A stretch of DNA of 20,630 nt from an uncultured Bacilli bacterium. GTDB lineage: Bacteria; Bacillota_I; Bacilli_A; RF39; UBA660. This document shows positions 5,654 through 14,483 of this stretch, one piece after another (positions within the stretch are counted from its first letter, which is position 1; each line of letters begins with the position of its first letter). Both the position numbers and the translations under genes were made by a program. Location: NCBI GenBank assembly GCA_934098345.1, contig CAKONX010000015.1, positions 1-20,630 of the forward strand, in the 5' to 3' direction. The notes under the pieces are model-generated. The model searched no databases and was not told the DNA's origin. It saw only the letters and a list, made by a program, of their open reading frames with translations.

Positions 5654-6208
5654 ATGAAATATTATTATGATATAACTTTAAATTTTAATGAATATCCAAT
5701 AAATTATTATGAGTGGGAAAAAGATGATGATATAGAAAGATTTATTAAAATTAAAGTTATTAAAGTTGATGATGTTAAAGATTTTATTTTATACAATATG
5801 GATATTGAACTTGATGATGATGTTTATGTATTAAGTGATGGAGTTAATTCAGTTGCAATTGAAGTCATATCTAAGCATATTGCATATATATCAAGTCTTA
5901 CTTATGAAGATGAATTAAATGTATGTAATTTAGCTAAAAAAATGGAAGTTCAAGATATTAAATATAAAATAATTGATAAAAGAAAAATTATTCATGAACT
6001 TAGAAATAATATAATAATAAAAAAATGTCTATTAAATACAATAAAAGAGAGTAATGAATACTTACTTAAATATATGTATTTAGAAGTAACAGATCATGAT
6101 TCTAATGATTTAGATAAAATAAAAAAATACTTAGTTAATGATATAAATCATAATTTAAACGACAAGTATATAGAATTATATAGAAAAATAATTAAAAAGA
6201 ATATATAA
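5654..6208 (+). CDS. DUF3603-like cytoplasmic protein
   Basis: 184 residues beginning MKYYYDITLNFNEY, then YEWEKDDDIERFIKI, and later VYVLSDGVNSVAIEV. This pattern (a short 'YDV.VNF', then 'EW..DD.IE', then 'SDG....AIE') matches my memory of the DUF3603 family of Firmicutes, whose function is not known. It has no signal or membrane segment; the C-terminal half looks helical. GGGAGG (5645-5650) gives a strong ribosome site for the ATG at 5654. It is followed 16 bases later by a LemA-like gene and is probably co-transcribed with it. The family call is from memory without a search. Confidence 0.6.
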   Translation: MKYYYDITLNFNEYPINYYEWEKDDDIERFIKIKVIKVDDVKDFILYNMDIELDDDVYVLSDGVNSVAIEVISKHIAYISSLTYEDELNVCNLAKKMEVQDIKYKIIDKRKIIHELRNNIIIKKCLLNTIKESNEYLLKYMYLEVTDHDSNDLDKIKKYLVNDINHNLNDKYIELYRKIIKKNI

Positions 6209-6224
6209 TTAAATTGGTGATAAT

Positions 6225-6608
6225 ATGCATTTAGTTTTTGTGCTTTTATTAATATTGTTAATAATATTAGTAATTATATTTACAGTTTTAATTTATAATG
6301 AATTAATTAGACTTAGAAATGAGGTTACTAAAAATTGGCATATTGTATCTGATTTAATAGATGAATATGTTAGTAACTCTAAAACAGCTGATAAAGAAGA
6401 ATATAATAAATTAATTGCTGTAGATGATATAATAAATTATTATTATAAAGTAAAAGATGAAGATAATGAGATATCAGATAAAATCGTTAAAGCTAAAAGA
6501 ATTTATAATGATTATGTTCTTGCTTTAAATAATAAAATAATGCTTTTTCCATTTAATATAGTTGCATCAATATTTTCATTTTCTAAATGGCCTTATTTTA
6601 GAGATTAA
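6225..6608 (+). CDS. Short LemA-like membrane protein
   Basis: 127 residues: one N-terminal membrane helix (about 3-24) followed by a helical domain. Two LemA hallmarks are present: YNELIRLRNEVTKNWHIVSDLI (in two parts, 24-45), corresponding to the family's 'YN.L..LRN.V...W..ID', and the ending LNNKIMLFPFNIVASIFSF (about 101-119) with a final PYF, corresponding to 'YN..I..FP.N..A..FGF...PYF'. LemA proteins are usually near 180 residues, so the middle is shortened and the 'RRYDLIPNL' motif is missing. GGTGA (6216-6220) serves the ATG. The role of LemA is unclear; it is an envelope protein with an N-out topology in the family. It converges with the sortase gene on a shared hairpin. Confidence 0.65.
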   Translation: MHLVFVLLLILLIILVIIFTVLIYNELIRLRNEVTKNWHIVSDLIDEYVSNSKTADKEEYNKLIAVDDIINYYYKVKDEDNEISDKIVKAKRIYNDYVLALNNKIMLFPFNIVASIFSFSKWPYFRD

Positions 6609-6636
6609 AAAAGCTCCAGATTATTCTGGAGCTTTT
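6609..6636 (-). terminator. Shared convergent hairpin terminator
   Basis: A 12-bp stem, AAAAGCTCCAGA (6609-6620) with TCTGGAGCTTTT (6625-6636), loop TTAT. On the minus strand it runs into six Us, a good terminator for the sortase gene, whose stop lies in the loop. On the plus strand the U tract is short, so it is weaker for the LemA-like gene. Confidence 0.82.
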
Positions 6637-8276
6637 ACATCTTCTTCACTTTCTAATATAGCATGTACAACATGTCTTGTTGTATGAGAAAAACATGTTG
6701 ATAAAGTTAATATTTTTGAATTCTCATTTAATTCTACATTAAAATTATTTATACTTCTATTTTTTAACATATTTAGGAAATCCATATATTCTTCATTACT
6801 GTCAAATTCAGTTTTTAAATAATCTTCAGTAGCAGGAATTCTATATATTGAAAATATTCGCCATTTCATATTTTTAGTTGGAGTATTAAAAGTAATAATT
6901 TGATTGCTTTCTTTTTTATACCAACTACTATTTAAAGCATATTTTAATGTTCCAAACATAATACCTTGTTTAATATTATGCCCATATATAATGGTATTTT
7001 TATTTAATTCTTTAGCATCATTTCTATAATCCATGAAAATCCAACCCATGGAGTTTTTTCTTTTATTAAAGTCACGATTTAAATAATATGAATTAGTTGA
7101 AGCTTGAACAACTGGATAATTTATCTTGGTATTATTTACACTTAAATAACCAACTGTATCACTGTTTTTCTTTAGTAATTCATCAAATATTTGAGAATAA
7201 TTTACATAATATGCACTTGAATAAGAAGAACCTGCTTTTTTAGTAGTAGTTACTTCTGTATCACGATCATCTATAAAATCAACATCTGATTCATTATCAT
7301 CAACTGAATTATTACTACTAGCATCATCAATAATTTTATTAATATCAATTAATTCTTTTTCAATTGTGTTATTGTCTTTAAACTGAACGTAGTAGTCTAA
7401 CATTAAAGTAACTAATCCAACACCAATTATAAATATAATAATTGATGAAAACATTTTAAAATTAATTTCTTTAAATAAATTATTCTTTTTATAACTCTCT
7501 GAATAATTAAGTTTAAATGTTATATTATTTTCTTCTATATAATCTTTATTAACTTTTTTTAAATAATTTACTGAATTATAAATTGTTTTTAAATCATTAT
7601 CTTTTTCTTCTATTTCTATACGAATATTACTTTTCTTATTTGTAACTAATTCATTCATTAATAGGGTAAGTAATTCATTAGAATACTTTATGATTTTTAT
7701 ATTTTTTAATCTATTATTTAAATTAATAAATGTTTTTATATCTTCATAATCTGTATCATCTGTAATAATAATATATTTTTTATAATAAATATCTGAAAAA
7801 GAATTAAGAAAATTTATTTTCATAAATTTAGAAGTTGATTCTAATTTATTTCTAACATTAACAATGACTTTTTTATTAACATCAAGTCTTTCAATTAAAT
7901 AAGTTGGCATTTGAAAACAATCAATGCTTTCAATATATTTATTGTCTAAAATAAGCATAAATATATCCATGTTGATAGACTTATCTTCTTTAAAAGTTAT
8001 TTTCTTTATATGTTCCCAAGTATTTATAAGTTTTAAAGAAATATGAGCTATATCATTTGTAGAAATAACTACATTTACGATATTACTTTTAATTATAGTT
8101 ACATTTAAAAATGATGATACTAATTCTAAATTTTCAAGTATGTAGGAGTAAGAAAACTTTAATTCTTTTAAATTAATAACGTTGGTATTATTTAAATCTT
8201 TTTTTTCAATAGTTTTTTTTATTTTAGAAATTATAATTGTATTTCCTGATAATTTAAAAGATATATTAAAGTCCAT
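6621..8276 (-). CDS. Class B-like sortase with a large N-terminal extension
   Basis: 551 residues. The last 200 form a sortase domain: NYPVVQ, then YGHN with the catalytic-type His (H433), TLSTC with the catalytic Cys (C528), and TRHVVHAIL with the Arg (R534). The TLSTC and overall pattern favour class B. A membrane segment spans about 276-295, followed by an acidic linker of about 60 residues. The first 275 residues lie before the membrane segment and match nothing I know; ordinary class B sortases have only a short tail there, so this extension is unusual. Start: AGGAGG sits 6 bases before the ATG at 8276; the longer in-frame TTG at 8297 has no ribosome site. No LPXTG or NPQTN-like substrate is encoded in the window. 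It would anchor surface proteins to peptidoglycan. Confidence 0.82.
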   Translation of the reverse strand: MDFNISFKLSGNTIIISKIKKTIEKKDLNNTNVINLKELKFSYSYILENLELVSSFLNVTIIKSNIVNVVISTNDIAHISLKLINTWEHIKKITFKEDKSINMDIFMLILDNKYIESIDCFQMPTYLIERLDVNKKVIVNVRNKLESTSKFMKINFLNSFSDIYYKKYIIITDDTDYEDIKTFINLNNRLKNIKIIKYSNELLTLLMNELVTNKKSNIRIEIEEKDNDLKTIYNSVNYLKKVNKDYIEENNITFKLNYSESYKKNNLFKEINFKMFSSIIIFIIGVGLVTLMLDYYVQFKDNNTIEKELIDINKIIDDASSNNSVDDNESDVDFIDDRDTEVTTTKKAGSSYSSAYYVNYSQIFDELLKKNSDTVGYLSVNNTKINYPVVQASTNSYYLNRDFNKRKNSMGWIFMDYRNDAKELNKNTIIYGHNIKQGIMFGTLKYALNSSWYKKESNQIITFNTPTKNMKWRIFSIYRIPATEDYLKTEFDSNEEYMDFLNMLKNRSINNFNVELNENSKILTLSTCFSHTTRHVVHAILESEEDVKAPE

Positions 8277-8302
8277 AAACATCCTCCTTATTCTCAATAA
8301 TC

Positions 8303-8311
8303 ATTTTATCA
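8303..8311 (-). promoter_or_regulatory. Extended -10 promoter of the sortase gene
   Basis: On the minus strand TGATAAAAT is an extended -10 box placed to start transcription near 8296, giving a leader of about 20 bases with AGGAGG. No convincing -35 is seen. Confidence 0.45.
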
Positions 8312-8333
8312 TAAAATAATTATTAATTCCATA

Positions 8334-8362
8334 TTGATTATTTATAAATTTAATAATATACT
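8334..8362 (+). promoter_or_regulatory. Promoter of the RNB-like gene
   Basis: TTGATT (8334-8339), a 17-base spacer and TATACT (8357-8362), starting near 8369. It diverges from the sortase promoter within about 90 bases. Confidence 0.62.
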
Positions 8363-8392
8363 TAATTTAGATGTTTGAATTTGGGTGGTTTT

Positions 8393-10090
8393 ATGTTTGA
8401 GTTATCAAAAATTGAATTAAAAGAATGTAGTTTAGAAGAAATACTTACTTTGTGCGCTTATTTAATAATTAATACAGATTTTTCTGACAAAGAATTTATT
8501 GATGAATGTATTGACAAATGTACTTGGAAATTAAATGGTTTTTTATGTGAAAATCATGATTTAGTTTCCGAGTATTTTTATTTTAAGGATGTAATTAAAA
8601 AGAGAAAGAAAAGACTTCCAAAGAATGATGAAAATCGAGTTTATTTAAAAAGTATCGAAAATAAATTTAATAAAGTAATACTACTTCATGGAGAAAAAGA
8701 AATTGAAGAGAAATTCGCTTATCCAGAAATAATGAAAACATTTCTAAATGATGAAAGAAGTTACTTATATATAAGAAAATTATTACAAAGGAAACCAGAT
8801 GTATATAATTTGAGAGTTGATGGAAAACATATTGTTTCTTATATAATTGATAAGTATATTGAAAATTTTAAAATGATGATTGAAGATAAAAATAGTAAAT
8901 ATATTAATAAAGATTATTTAAGAGAAGTTTATTTTCTATTTATAAAAGATTATCAAGCTTCTTTATCTAGTCAAGAAAGAAATGAAATAGATAAAAATTT
9001 AGATGATTTTATTAAATATTTACGTAATACTTTAATAAAGAACAATAGAAAAAATGCAGCAATTAATGAAGTTAAAAAAATGAAGATATCTTCTTATTAT
9101 AGATTAAAAAGTAATTATTTATTTCCGGAATATAATATAGATAATTTATCATATGAAGCAAATCGTGTTACCAATATGGCTCAAGAAAATGTTAGAAGAG
9201 AAAATGATTTAGTGTTAGATGATGCAATTTTATTTGGTAATAAAGCATATAAAGTAGAAAATAATAAAATACATATATATTGTATGGAAGTTTGTCCATT
9301 TGCTCAAGAAAAAAGTATTCTATCTAACTATTTTGAAATGCTTGAGTTTACTAATAGTAAAATGGATCCATTTATAAGAGAAGCTCTTTCTTTTAAAGAA
9401 GGGCATACTTATACAGCTCAAGTATATACTTTAGAGTTTTTACCTAGTGGTAAACTTAAAGGTTTTTCTTTAGATAGAAGAAATGTTCATATAATAAAAC
9501 GTGTTAGAACAATAAATGATATAGATGAATCTTCTAAAAGTATATATAGTTTATATAGAAGAATATGTTATAAATATAATTTTCCAGTTACTGATTTTGA
9601 TATTTATAAAGTTAATGATGTGTTTAATTATTTTATAAATCAAGAATATACGAGATTTGTAGTTAATAGAAAATTACCTTTTATATTTTCTGGTTATACA
9701 GTTAAAGATGAAGAGGAAATTAATGAATATCTTTATGCACTTTCAAGTATAATTGAAAAGTTAGATAAAAAAGAAGCATATGACATTTTAGAAATAATAA
9801 AAGGTAAAATTGATGATAAACATTATTCAATTTTCCCAATAAGTGATGGTGTAATTGATATGGATATTACTGATCATAGAAATTATTTATCTTTAATAAA
9901 TCAAAGAATTATAAATGAACTTATTTATAATTGTAGAAAATTAGAAAAAAATAGATTAGAAAAATTATATAATGAATATGCACAAAAATTTATAAAGATT
10001 ACTGATGAATTGAATGATAATAATGATTATGTAGATGAGGAATCAATAAAACAAAATAAAGGAAGATTAAAAAGAAAAATAAGATATTAA
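8393..10090 (+). CDS. Degenerate RNase R/RNB-like protein, probably not an active nuclease
   Basis: 565 residues, no signal or membrane segment. The first 260 residues are helical and charged and unlike any domain I know. From about 270 the protein lines up by eye with the RNB domain of the RNase R encoded just downstream: LDDAILF (275-281) against LDDAVSL, then IYCMEVCPF against LYVSIADVS, SGKLKGFSLDRRNVHI against SGDVIDFNIFDSIIKS, and ITDHRNYLSLINQ (492-504) against TSPIRRFPDLLNH with no gap. Of the four catalytic aspartates only the adjacent pair remains; the other two are Val and Arg, and one of the two Arg in TSPIRR is lost. No cold-shock or S1 domains are evident. Probably an RNA-binding or regulatory relic. 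ATG 8393 follows GGGTGG (8383-8388). Confidence 0.6.
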   Translation: MFELSKIELKECSLEEILTLCAYLIINTDFSDKEFIDECIDKCTWKLNGFLCENHDLVSEYFYFKDVIKKRKKRLPKNDENRVYLKSIENKFNKVILLHGEKEIEEKFAYPEIMKTFLNDERSYLYIRKLLQRKPDVYNLRVDGKHIVSYIIDKYIENFKMMIEDKNSKYINKDYLREVYFLFIKDYQASLSSQERNEIDKNLDDFIKYLRNTLIKNNRKNAAINEVKKMKISSYYRLKSNYLFPEYNIDNLSYEANRVTNMAQENVRRENDLVLDDAILFGNKAYKVENNKIHIYCMEVCPFAQEKSILSNYFEMLEFTNSKMDPFIREALSFKEGHTYTAQVYTLEFLPSGKLKGFSLDRRNVHIIKRVRTINDIDESSKSIYSLYRRICYKYNFPVTDFDIYKVNDVFNYFINQEYTRFVVNRKLPFIFSGYTVKDEEEINEYLYALSSIIEKLDKKEAYDILEIIKGKIDDKHYSIFPISDGVIDMDITDHRNYLSLINQRIINELIYNCRKLEKNRLEKLYNEYAQKFIKITDELNDNNDYVDEESIKQNKGRLKRKIRY

Positions 10091-10116
10091 ATATAGGTAA
10101 AAACATTCGTTATAAA

Positions 10117-10145
10117 TTGACATATACTATAATAAGTGATAACAT
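10117..10145 (+). promoter_or_regulatory. Promoter of the T-box/rnr/thrS operon
   Basis: TTGACA (10117-10122), a 17-base spacer and TAACAT (10140-10145) fit a start just before the T-box stem I. TATAAT at 10128-10133 is a better -10 box but lacks a well-spaced -35, so the exact start is open. Confidence 0.5.
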
Positions 10146-10151
10146 TTACTT

Positions 10152-10346
10152 ATAAATCAAGGAAAAAGGACATGGTTAAATAATTAGTTTTAAAGAGAGT
10201 TTGTGGTTGCTGAAAACAAATAGATGAGTTATTTAATTACTACCTTTTGAGAGAATTAATAAATTCCGGAATGTTCCGTTATCAAGTGTGAGTAAAAAAA
10301 GAGATGGTACCGTGCTGTATAGCACTCTTGAAATCTCTTTTTTTTG
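10152..10346 (+). promoter_or_regulatory. Threonine T-box riboswitch
   Basis: A tRNA-sensing leader. Stem I: AAAAGG (10164-10169) pairs with CCTTTT (10243-10248) and TTAAATAA (10176-10183) with TTATTTAA (10229-10236). Between them lies the specifier loop, whose 3' side TTACTA holds codon ACU (10239-10241, Thr) followed by a purine. The distal part has the conserved GAGAG ... GGTTGCTGAA. The T-box motif GAGATGGTACCGTGC is at 10301-10315; UGGU would pair with a tRNA acceptor end having A before CCA. A terminator follows: AAAAAGAGAT (10296-10305) with ATCTCTTTTT (10333-10342). Uncharged tRNA-Thr should stabilise the antiterminator and switch on rnr and thrS. Confidence 0.9.
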
Positions 10347-10379
10347 TTATAAAAATTGGTGTGTTTGTGGGGGGTATTT

Positions 10380-12671
10380 ATGAAAGAAAAAGTTGAGGGA
10401 TATTTTTTAAACCATAATAAGTTTGTAAGTATTGGAGATTTAAAAAAATATTTAGGTCTAAAAACAGATGATTTAGGTGAGTTAATAGATATTTTATATG
10501 AACTTGAAACAGCTGGTAAGATTATTGGTGATGATGATTCTAAGTATATGCGAGTTCCAATAGATTATATATATAAATTAGGAGTTGTTCAAACATCTTC
10601 AAAAACTTCTAAATATATAAAGATGGATAGAGGTAAAATTGCAATTATAAGTGGGGACACTTCCAAGTTAAAAGATGGAGATAAGGTATATTATGAAGTA
10701 ACAAGTAGTAATAAACATAAAAGTTTATTTAATGCTCATATAGTTAGAGTAATAAAAAGAATAGAAGATAAAACTAATTATGTTACTAAAGCTATTATTG
10801 ATAAAGACTTTAATAAAGGAATGTTTTTTATAACTATAGATAAAGATAGGATATATATACCAGATAAATATATAAATGGTGCAAGTATTTTTGATGAAGT
10901 AAGTGTTAGAATACGCGGAGATAAAAATTCAAAATATGGAGTAGTAGAAGATATAATTAAAAGAAAAAATAATTATTCTATATTTGTAGCTGTTGATGAA
11001 AATGGTGTTTTAAAAGCTAAACCAGTATTTACTGTTGGTAAAAAAATACTTATAAAAGATTCGAATATAAATCCTGGAGATTTATTATTATATAGAATAG
11101 AAAAAAATTCATATGTTTTTGATAGAGTTTTACATGATGTTGATGATGATTTAAAATTATATGCAATGGAATTTGGTTTTGATGTTGATTTTCTACCAGC
11201 TACTATAGATGAAGCTGAAAAGATTAGCAATGTTATTAATAATGAAGAAGCAAAAAGAAGAGTTGATTTAACAAATTTAGAAACATTTACAATAGATTCA
11301 GAATATTCTAAGGATTTGGATGATGCAGTATCTTTAGAAAAAGATGGAGATAATTATGTTTTATATGTTTCAATTGCTGATGTATCTTATTATGTTAAAC
11401 CAGGAAGTGCTTTATTTGAAGAAGCTAGAAAAAGAACAACAAGTGTATATCCTGCTAATACAGTTATTCCAATGTTACCTACTAAATTATCAAATGGAGT
11501 TTGTTCTTTAAATGAAGGAGAAAAACGTTTAGCTAAAACCGTAAAAATGGTTGTTAATTCTTCAGGAGATGTTATAGATTTCAATATTTTTGACAGTATC
11601 ATTAAAAGTAATAAAAAAATGAGTTATAAAAAAGTTAATGATATTTTGGAAAATAAAAAACAATATCCTGATTATGAAAGTTTTGTAGATACATTAACTA
11701 AAATGAATGAGTTATCAAAAATATTAAGCGAAAAAAGAATTAAAAGAGGATGTATTGATTTTAACGTTGATGAATATGTCTATGAATTTGATGATGATAA
11801 TAAAGTAAGTGATGTTTATCCTAGAAAAAGAGGTTTATCTGAATTATTAATTGAAAATTTTATGTTATTAACAAATGAAATAGTAGCATCATTTATTTTA
11901 AATTTAGATAATTTTTGTGCTTTTAGAAATCATGAGGCTCCTAGTTTAGATGAACTTTATAAAATGAAAAAAAGACTTGTAGGTTTATCTAAATATTTAA
12001 AAACACTTGATAATGCAGTTAATCCTAAAGTACTACAACAAATATTAACTAATATTTGTAAGAATAAAAATGAAGAAGAATCAAAAGTTATTTCTAAAAT
12101 AATGTTATCTTCAATGCAAAGAGCGTTTTATTCTACTTATTGTGTTGGTCATTATGGACTGGCTTTAAATGAATATGCAACATTTACAAGTCCAATTAGA
12201 AGGTTTCCTGATTTATTAAATCATATTGTTATTGAAGCACTTATAACTGGAAATTATGAAGTTTTAGAAAAATGTCAAAAAGATTATGAATCAATGTGTT
12301 TACAAGCTAATGAAAAAAAATTATGTGCAGATAAACTTGAAAGTTGTATTGATGGACTTCTTATGAAAGAATTTTTAACTGAGTTAGATGGAGAAGAAAT
12401 ACCAGCAAAGGTAACATTTGTTGATAATAATGGAGCGTATATACGAACCGAAGCTGGTGGAATAAATGGTATAATTCTTTCAAAAAAAGGAGAAAAAATA
12501 GTAGATAATATGATATACTTAAAGGGTACAAAAATAGGTATCGGGGATGAAATAATTGTGAGAATTAAAGATTCTCAACGAGGAATAATGGAACCATTAT
12601 TTAGTTTTGTTAAATTAAAAAGTAAAAAAGTAAAAAAATTAGAAAAAAATAGGAGATGTAAAAATGATTAA
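10380..12671 (+). CDS. rnr: Ribonuclease R (3'-5' exoribonuclease)
   Basis: 763 residues from ATG 10380, the usual size. Order: N-terminal winged-helix (about 1-60), cold-shock domains (about 65-235), RNB catalytic domain (about 295-630) and a C-terminal S1 domain (about 665-735). Catalytic residues are intact in DSEYSKDLDDA (D306, D312, D314, D315) and in TSPIRRFPDLLNH (603-615). The enzyme degrades structured RNA from the 3' end in the cytoplasm and takes part in rRNA and tRNA quality control. The start is preceded by an unusual all-G ribosome site, GGGGGG (10369-10374), 5 bases away; an upstream in-frame TTG (10356) is unlikely. It lies between a Thr T-box and thrS and overlaps thrS by 8 bases, so it is presumably induced by threonine shortage. 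Confidence 0.93.
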   Translation: MKEKVEGYFLNHNKFVSIGDLKKYLGLKTDDLGELIDILYELETAGKIIGDDDSKYMRVPIDYIYKLGVVQTSSKTSKYIKMDRGKIAIISGDTSKLKDGDKVYYEVTSSNKHKSLFNAHIVRVIKRIEDKTNYVTKAIIDKDFNKGMFFITIDKDRIYIPDKYINGASIFDEVSVRIRGDKNSKYGVVEDIIKRKNNYSIFVAVDENGVLKAKPVFTVGKKILIKDSNINPGDLLLYRIEKNSYVFDRVLHDVDDDLKLYAMEFGFDVDFLPATIDEAEKISNVINNEEAKRRVDLTNLETFTIDSEYSKDLDDAVSLEKDGDNYVLYVSIADVSYYVKPGSALFEEARKRTTSVYPANTVIPMLPTKLSNGVCSLNEGEKRLAKTVKMVVNSSGDVIDFNIFDSIIKSNKKMSYKKVNDILENKKQYPDYESFVDTLTKMNELSKILSEKRIKRGCIDFNVDEYVYEFDDDNKVSDVYPRKRGLSELLIENFMLLTNEIVASFILNLDNFCAFRNHEAPSLDELYKMKKRLVGLSKYLKTLDNAVNPKVLQQILTNICKNKNEEESKVISKIMLSSMQRAFYSTYCVGHYGLALNEYATFTSPIRRFPDLLNHIVIEALITGNYEVLEKCQKDYESMCLQANEKKLCADKLESCIDGLLMKEFLTELDGEEIPAKVTFVDNNGAYIRTEAGGINGIILSKKGEKIVDNMIYLKGTKIGIGDEIIVRIKDSQRGIMEPLFSFVKLKSKKVKKLEKNRRCKND

Positions 12672-14427
12672 TTTTAAAGAAGATGAAGATTTAAGAAAGT
12701 TAAACCATTCTTGTGCTCATATGATGGCACAAGCAATTAAACACCTATATCCAAATGCATTATTTTGGGTTGGACCAGTAGTAGAAGAAGGATTTTACTA
12801 TGATGTTGATTTAGGAGATAAAGTTATTAATGAAGATGACATTGAAGCAATTTCTAAAGAAATGAAAAAAATTGCTAAAGATGGAAAAAGAATAGTTAGA
12901 AATGAAATAAGTAAAGAAGAAGCTTTAGAAGAATTTAAAAATGATCCATATAAAATAGATTTAATTTCTAGAATGGATGAGGATTCAACTGTTATTTCAA
13001 CTTATACTCAAGGAGATTTTACTGACCTTTGTCGTGGACCTCATGTTGATACAGTTAAAGAATGTAAATATTTTAAATTAACTAAGTTTTCTGGGGCTTA
13101 TTGGAAAGGTGATAGAAATAATAAAATGCTTCAAAGAATTTATGGAGTATGCTTTAGAACTGAAGAAGAACTTAATACTTATTTAAAAGAACTTGAAGAA
13201 GCAAAAGAAAGAGATCACCGTAAATTAGGTAAAGATTTAGGTATTTATATGATGGATGATTTAGTTGGAAAAGGTCTTCCAATGTATTTACCAAATGGTT
13301 ATACTGTATGGCATGAATTTGAAGAATATATTAAAGATAAAGAATTAAAACTTGGATATAAACATGTTTTAACTCCACCTTTAGGCAATGTAGAACTTTA
13401 TAAAATTTCTGGACACTGGGCACATTATCAAGATAGTATGTTCCCTAAAATGGAAGTTGAAGGAGAAGAATTTGTTTTAAGACCAATGAACTGTCCTCAT
13501 CATATGATGATTTATGGAAATGAAATTCATTCTTATCGTGATTTACCTTTACGTATTGCTGAAGTTGCAAGAGATGCAAGATATGAATCAAGTGGAAGCT
13601 TAAAGGGAATTGAACGTGTTAGAACGTTCTGTCAAAACGATTCTCATATTTTCTGTACTCCAGATCAAATTGAAAGTGAGTTTAGAGGTGTTGTTGATTT
13701 AATATTAGATGTTTATAAAGAATTAAATATTAAGAATTATCGTTTTGAACTTTCTTTAAGAGATAAAGAAGATAAAGTAAAATATCATGATGATGATGAA
13801 ATGTGGGATAAAGCTGAGAATAAATTAAGAGAAGTTTTAAATGATATCGGTATTCCATATGTTGAAAAAATTGGAGAAGCAGCTTTCTATGGACCTAAAC
13901 TTGATGTTCAAGTTAAACCTGCTGTTGGTAATGAATATACTTTATCTACTTGTCAACTTGATTTCTGTTTACCAGCAAATTTTGATTTAAAATATGTAGA
14001 TCAAGACGGAAGTAAGAAAACTCCAGTAGTAATTCACCGTGCAATTCTTGGTTCAATCGATAGATTTATTGCATTCTATCTTGAAGAAACTAAAGGTGCT
14101 TTACCACTTTGGGTAAATCCAAATCAAGTAACAATTATTCCAGTCAATAATGAATATCATTTAGATTATGCAAATAAAATTTACAATGATTTAAGAAATG
14201 AAAATATTCGTGTAAAACTAGATGGCAGAGATGAAAAACTAGGTTATAAGATGAGAGAAAGTCAAATGATGAAAACTCCAATAACATTAGTTTTAGGAAA
14301 TGATGAAAGAGATAACGGAACTGTTACTTTAAGACTTTATGGTAAAGAAGATAAAATTACAATGAAATTTGATGAATTTAAGTCTTACTTAAAAGAAAAT
14401 ATTGATAAAAAAACTTATAGTTTATAA
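12664..14427 (+). CDS. thrS: Threonyl-tRNA synthetase lacking the TGS domain
   Basis: 587 residues. Charges tRNA-Thr with threonine. Present: editing domain with HSCAH (15-19) and CRGPH (123-127); catalytic core with RPMNCPHH (zinc ligand C277), RYESSG ... RVRTFCQNDSHIFC (zinc ligand H328), VVIHRAILGSIDRF (H458, motif 3); and the C-terminal anticodon-binding domain. Bacterial ThrRS usually has about 640 residues with an N-terminal TGS domain of about 60; here the protein begins directly at the editing domain, so TGS is missing. GGAGATG at 12653-12659 serves ATG 12664, which overlaps the rnr stop by 8 bases, indicating coupling. The Thr-specific T-box upstream of rnr is its natural control. 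Confidence 0.95.
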   Translation: MINFKEDEDLRKLNHSCAHMMAQAIKHLYPNALFWVGPVVEEGFYYDVDLGDKVINEDDIEAISKEMKKIAKDGKRIVRNEISKEEALEEFKNDPYKIDLISRMDEDSTVISTYTQGDFTDLCRGPHVDTVKECKYFKLTKFSGAYWKGDRNNKMLQRIYGVCFRTEEELNTYLKELEEAKERDHRKLGKDLGIYMMDDLVGKGLPMYLPNGYTVWHEFEEYIKDKELKLGYKHVLTPPLGNVELYKISGHWAHYQDSMFPKMEVEGEEFVLRPMNCPHHMMIYGNEIHSYRDLPLRIAEVARDARYESSGSLKGIERVRTFCQNDSHIFCTPDQIESEFRGVVDLILDVYKELNIKNYRFELSLRDKEDKVKYHDDDEMWDKAENKLREVLNDIGIPYVEKIGEAAFYGPKLDVQVKPAVGNEYTLSTCQLDFCLPANFDLKYVDQDGSKKTPVVIHRAILGSIDRFIAFYLEETKGALPLWVNPNQVTIIPVNNEYHLDYANKIYNDLRNENIRVKLDGRDEKLGYKMRESQMMKTPITLVLGNDERDNGTVTLRLYGKEDKITMKFDEFKSYLKENIDKKTYSL

Positions 14428-14431
14428 GATG

Positions 14432-14458
14432 AACTACTAGCAAATTGTTAGTAGTTTT
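14432..14458 (+). terminator. Terminator of the rnr-thrS operon
   Basis: AACTACTA (14432-14439) pairs with TAGTAGTT (14449-14456), extendable inward with a G-U pair, and is followed by TT and a T-rich stretch. The U tract is short, so it may leak. Confidence 0.65.
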
Positions 14459-14483
14459 CATTTGCAAAAAACAAAAAAATAAA

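Noticed and set aside
10369..10374. G6 run before rnr as a second phase-variable tract
   Set aside because: It is short and correctly placed to act as the ribosome site of an essential-type gene; slippage would hardly change the frame as it precedes the start.
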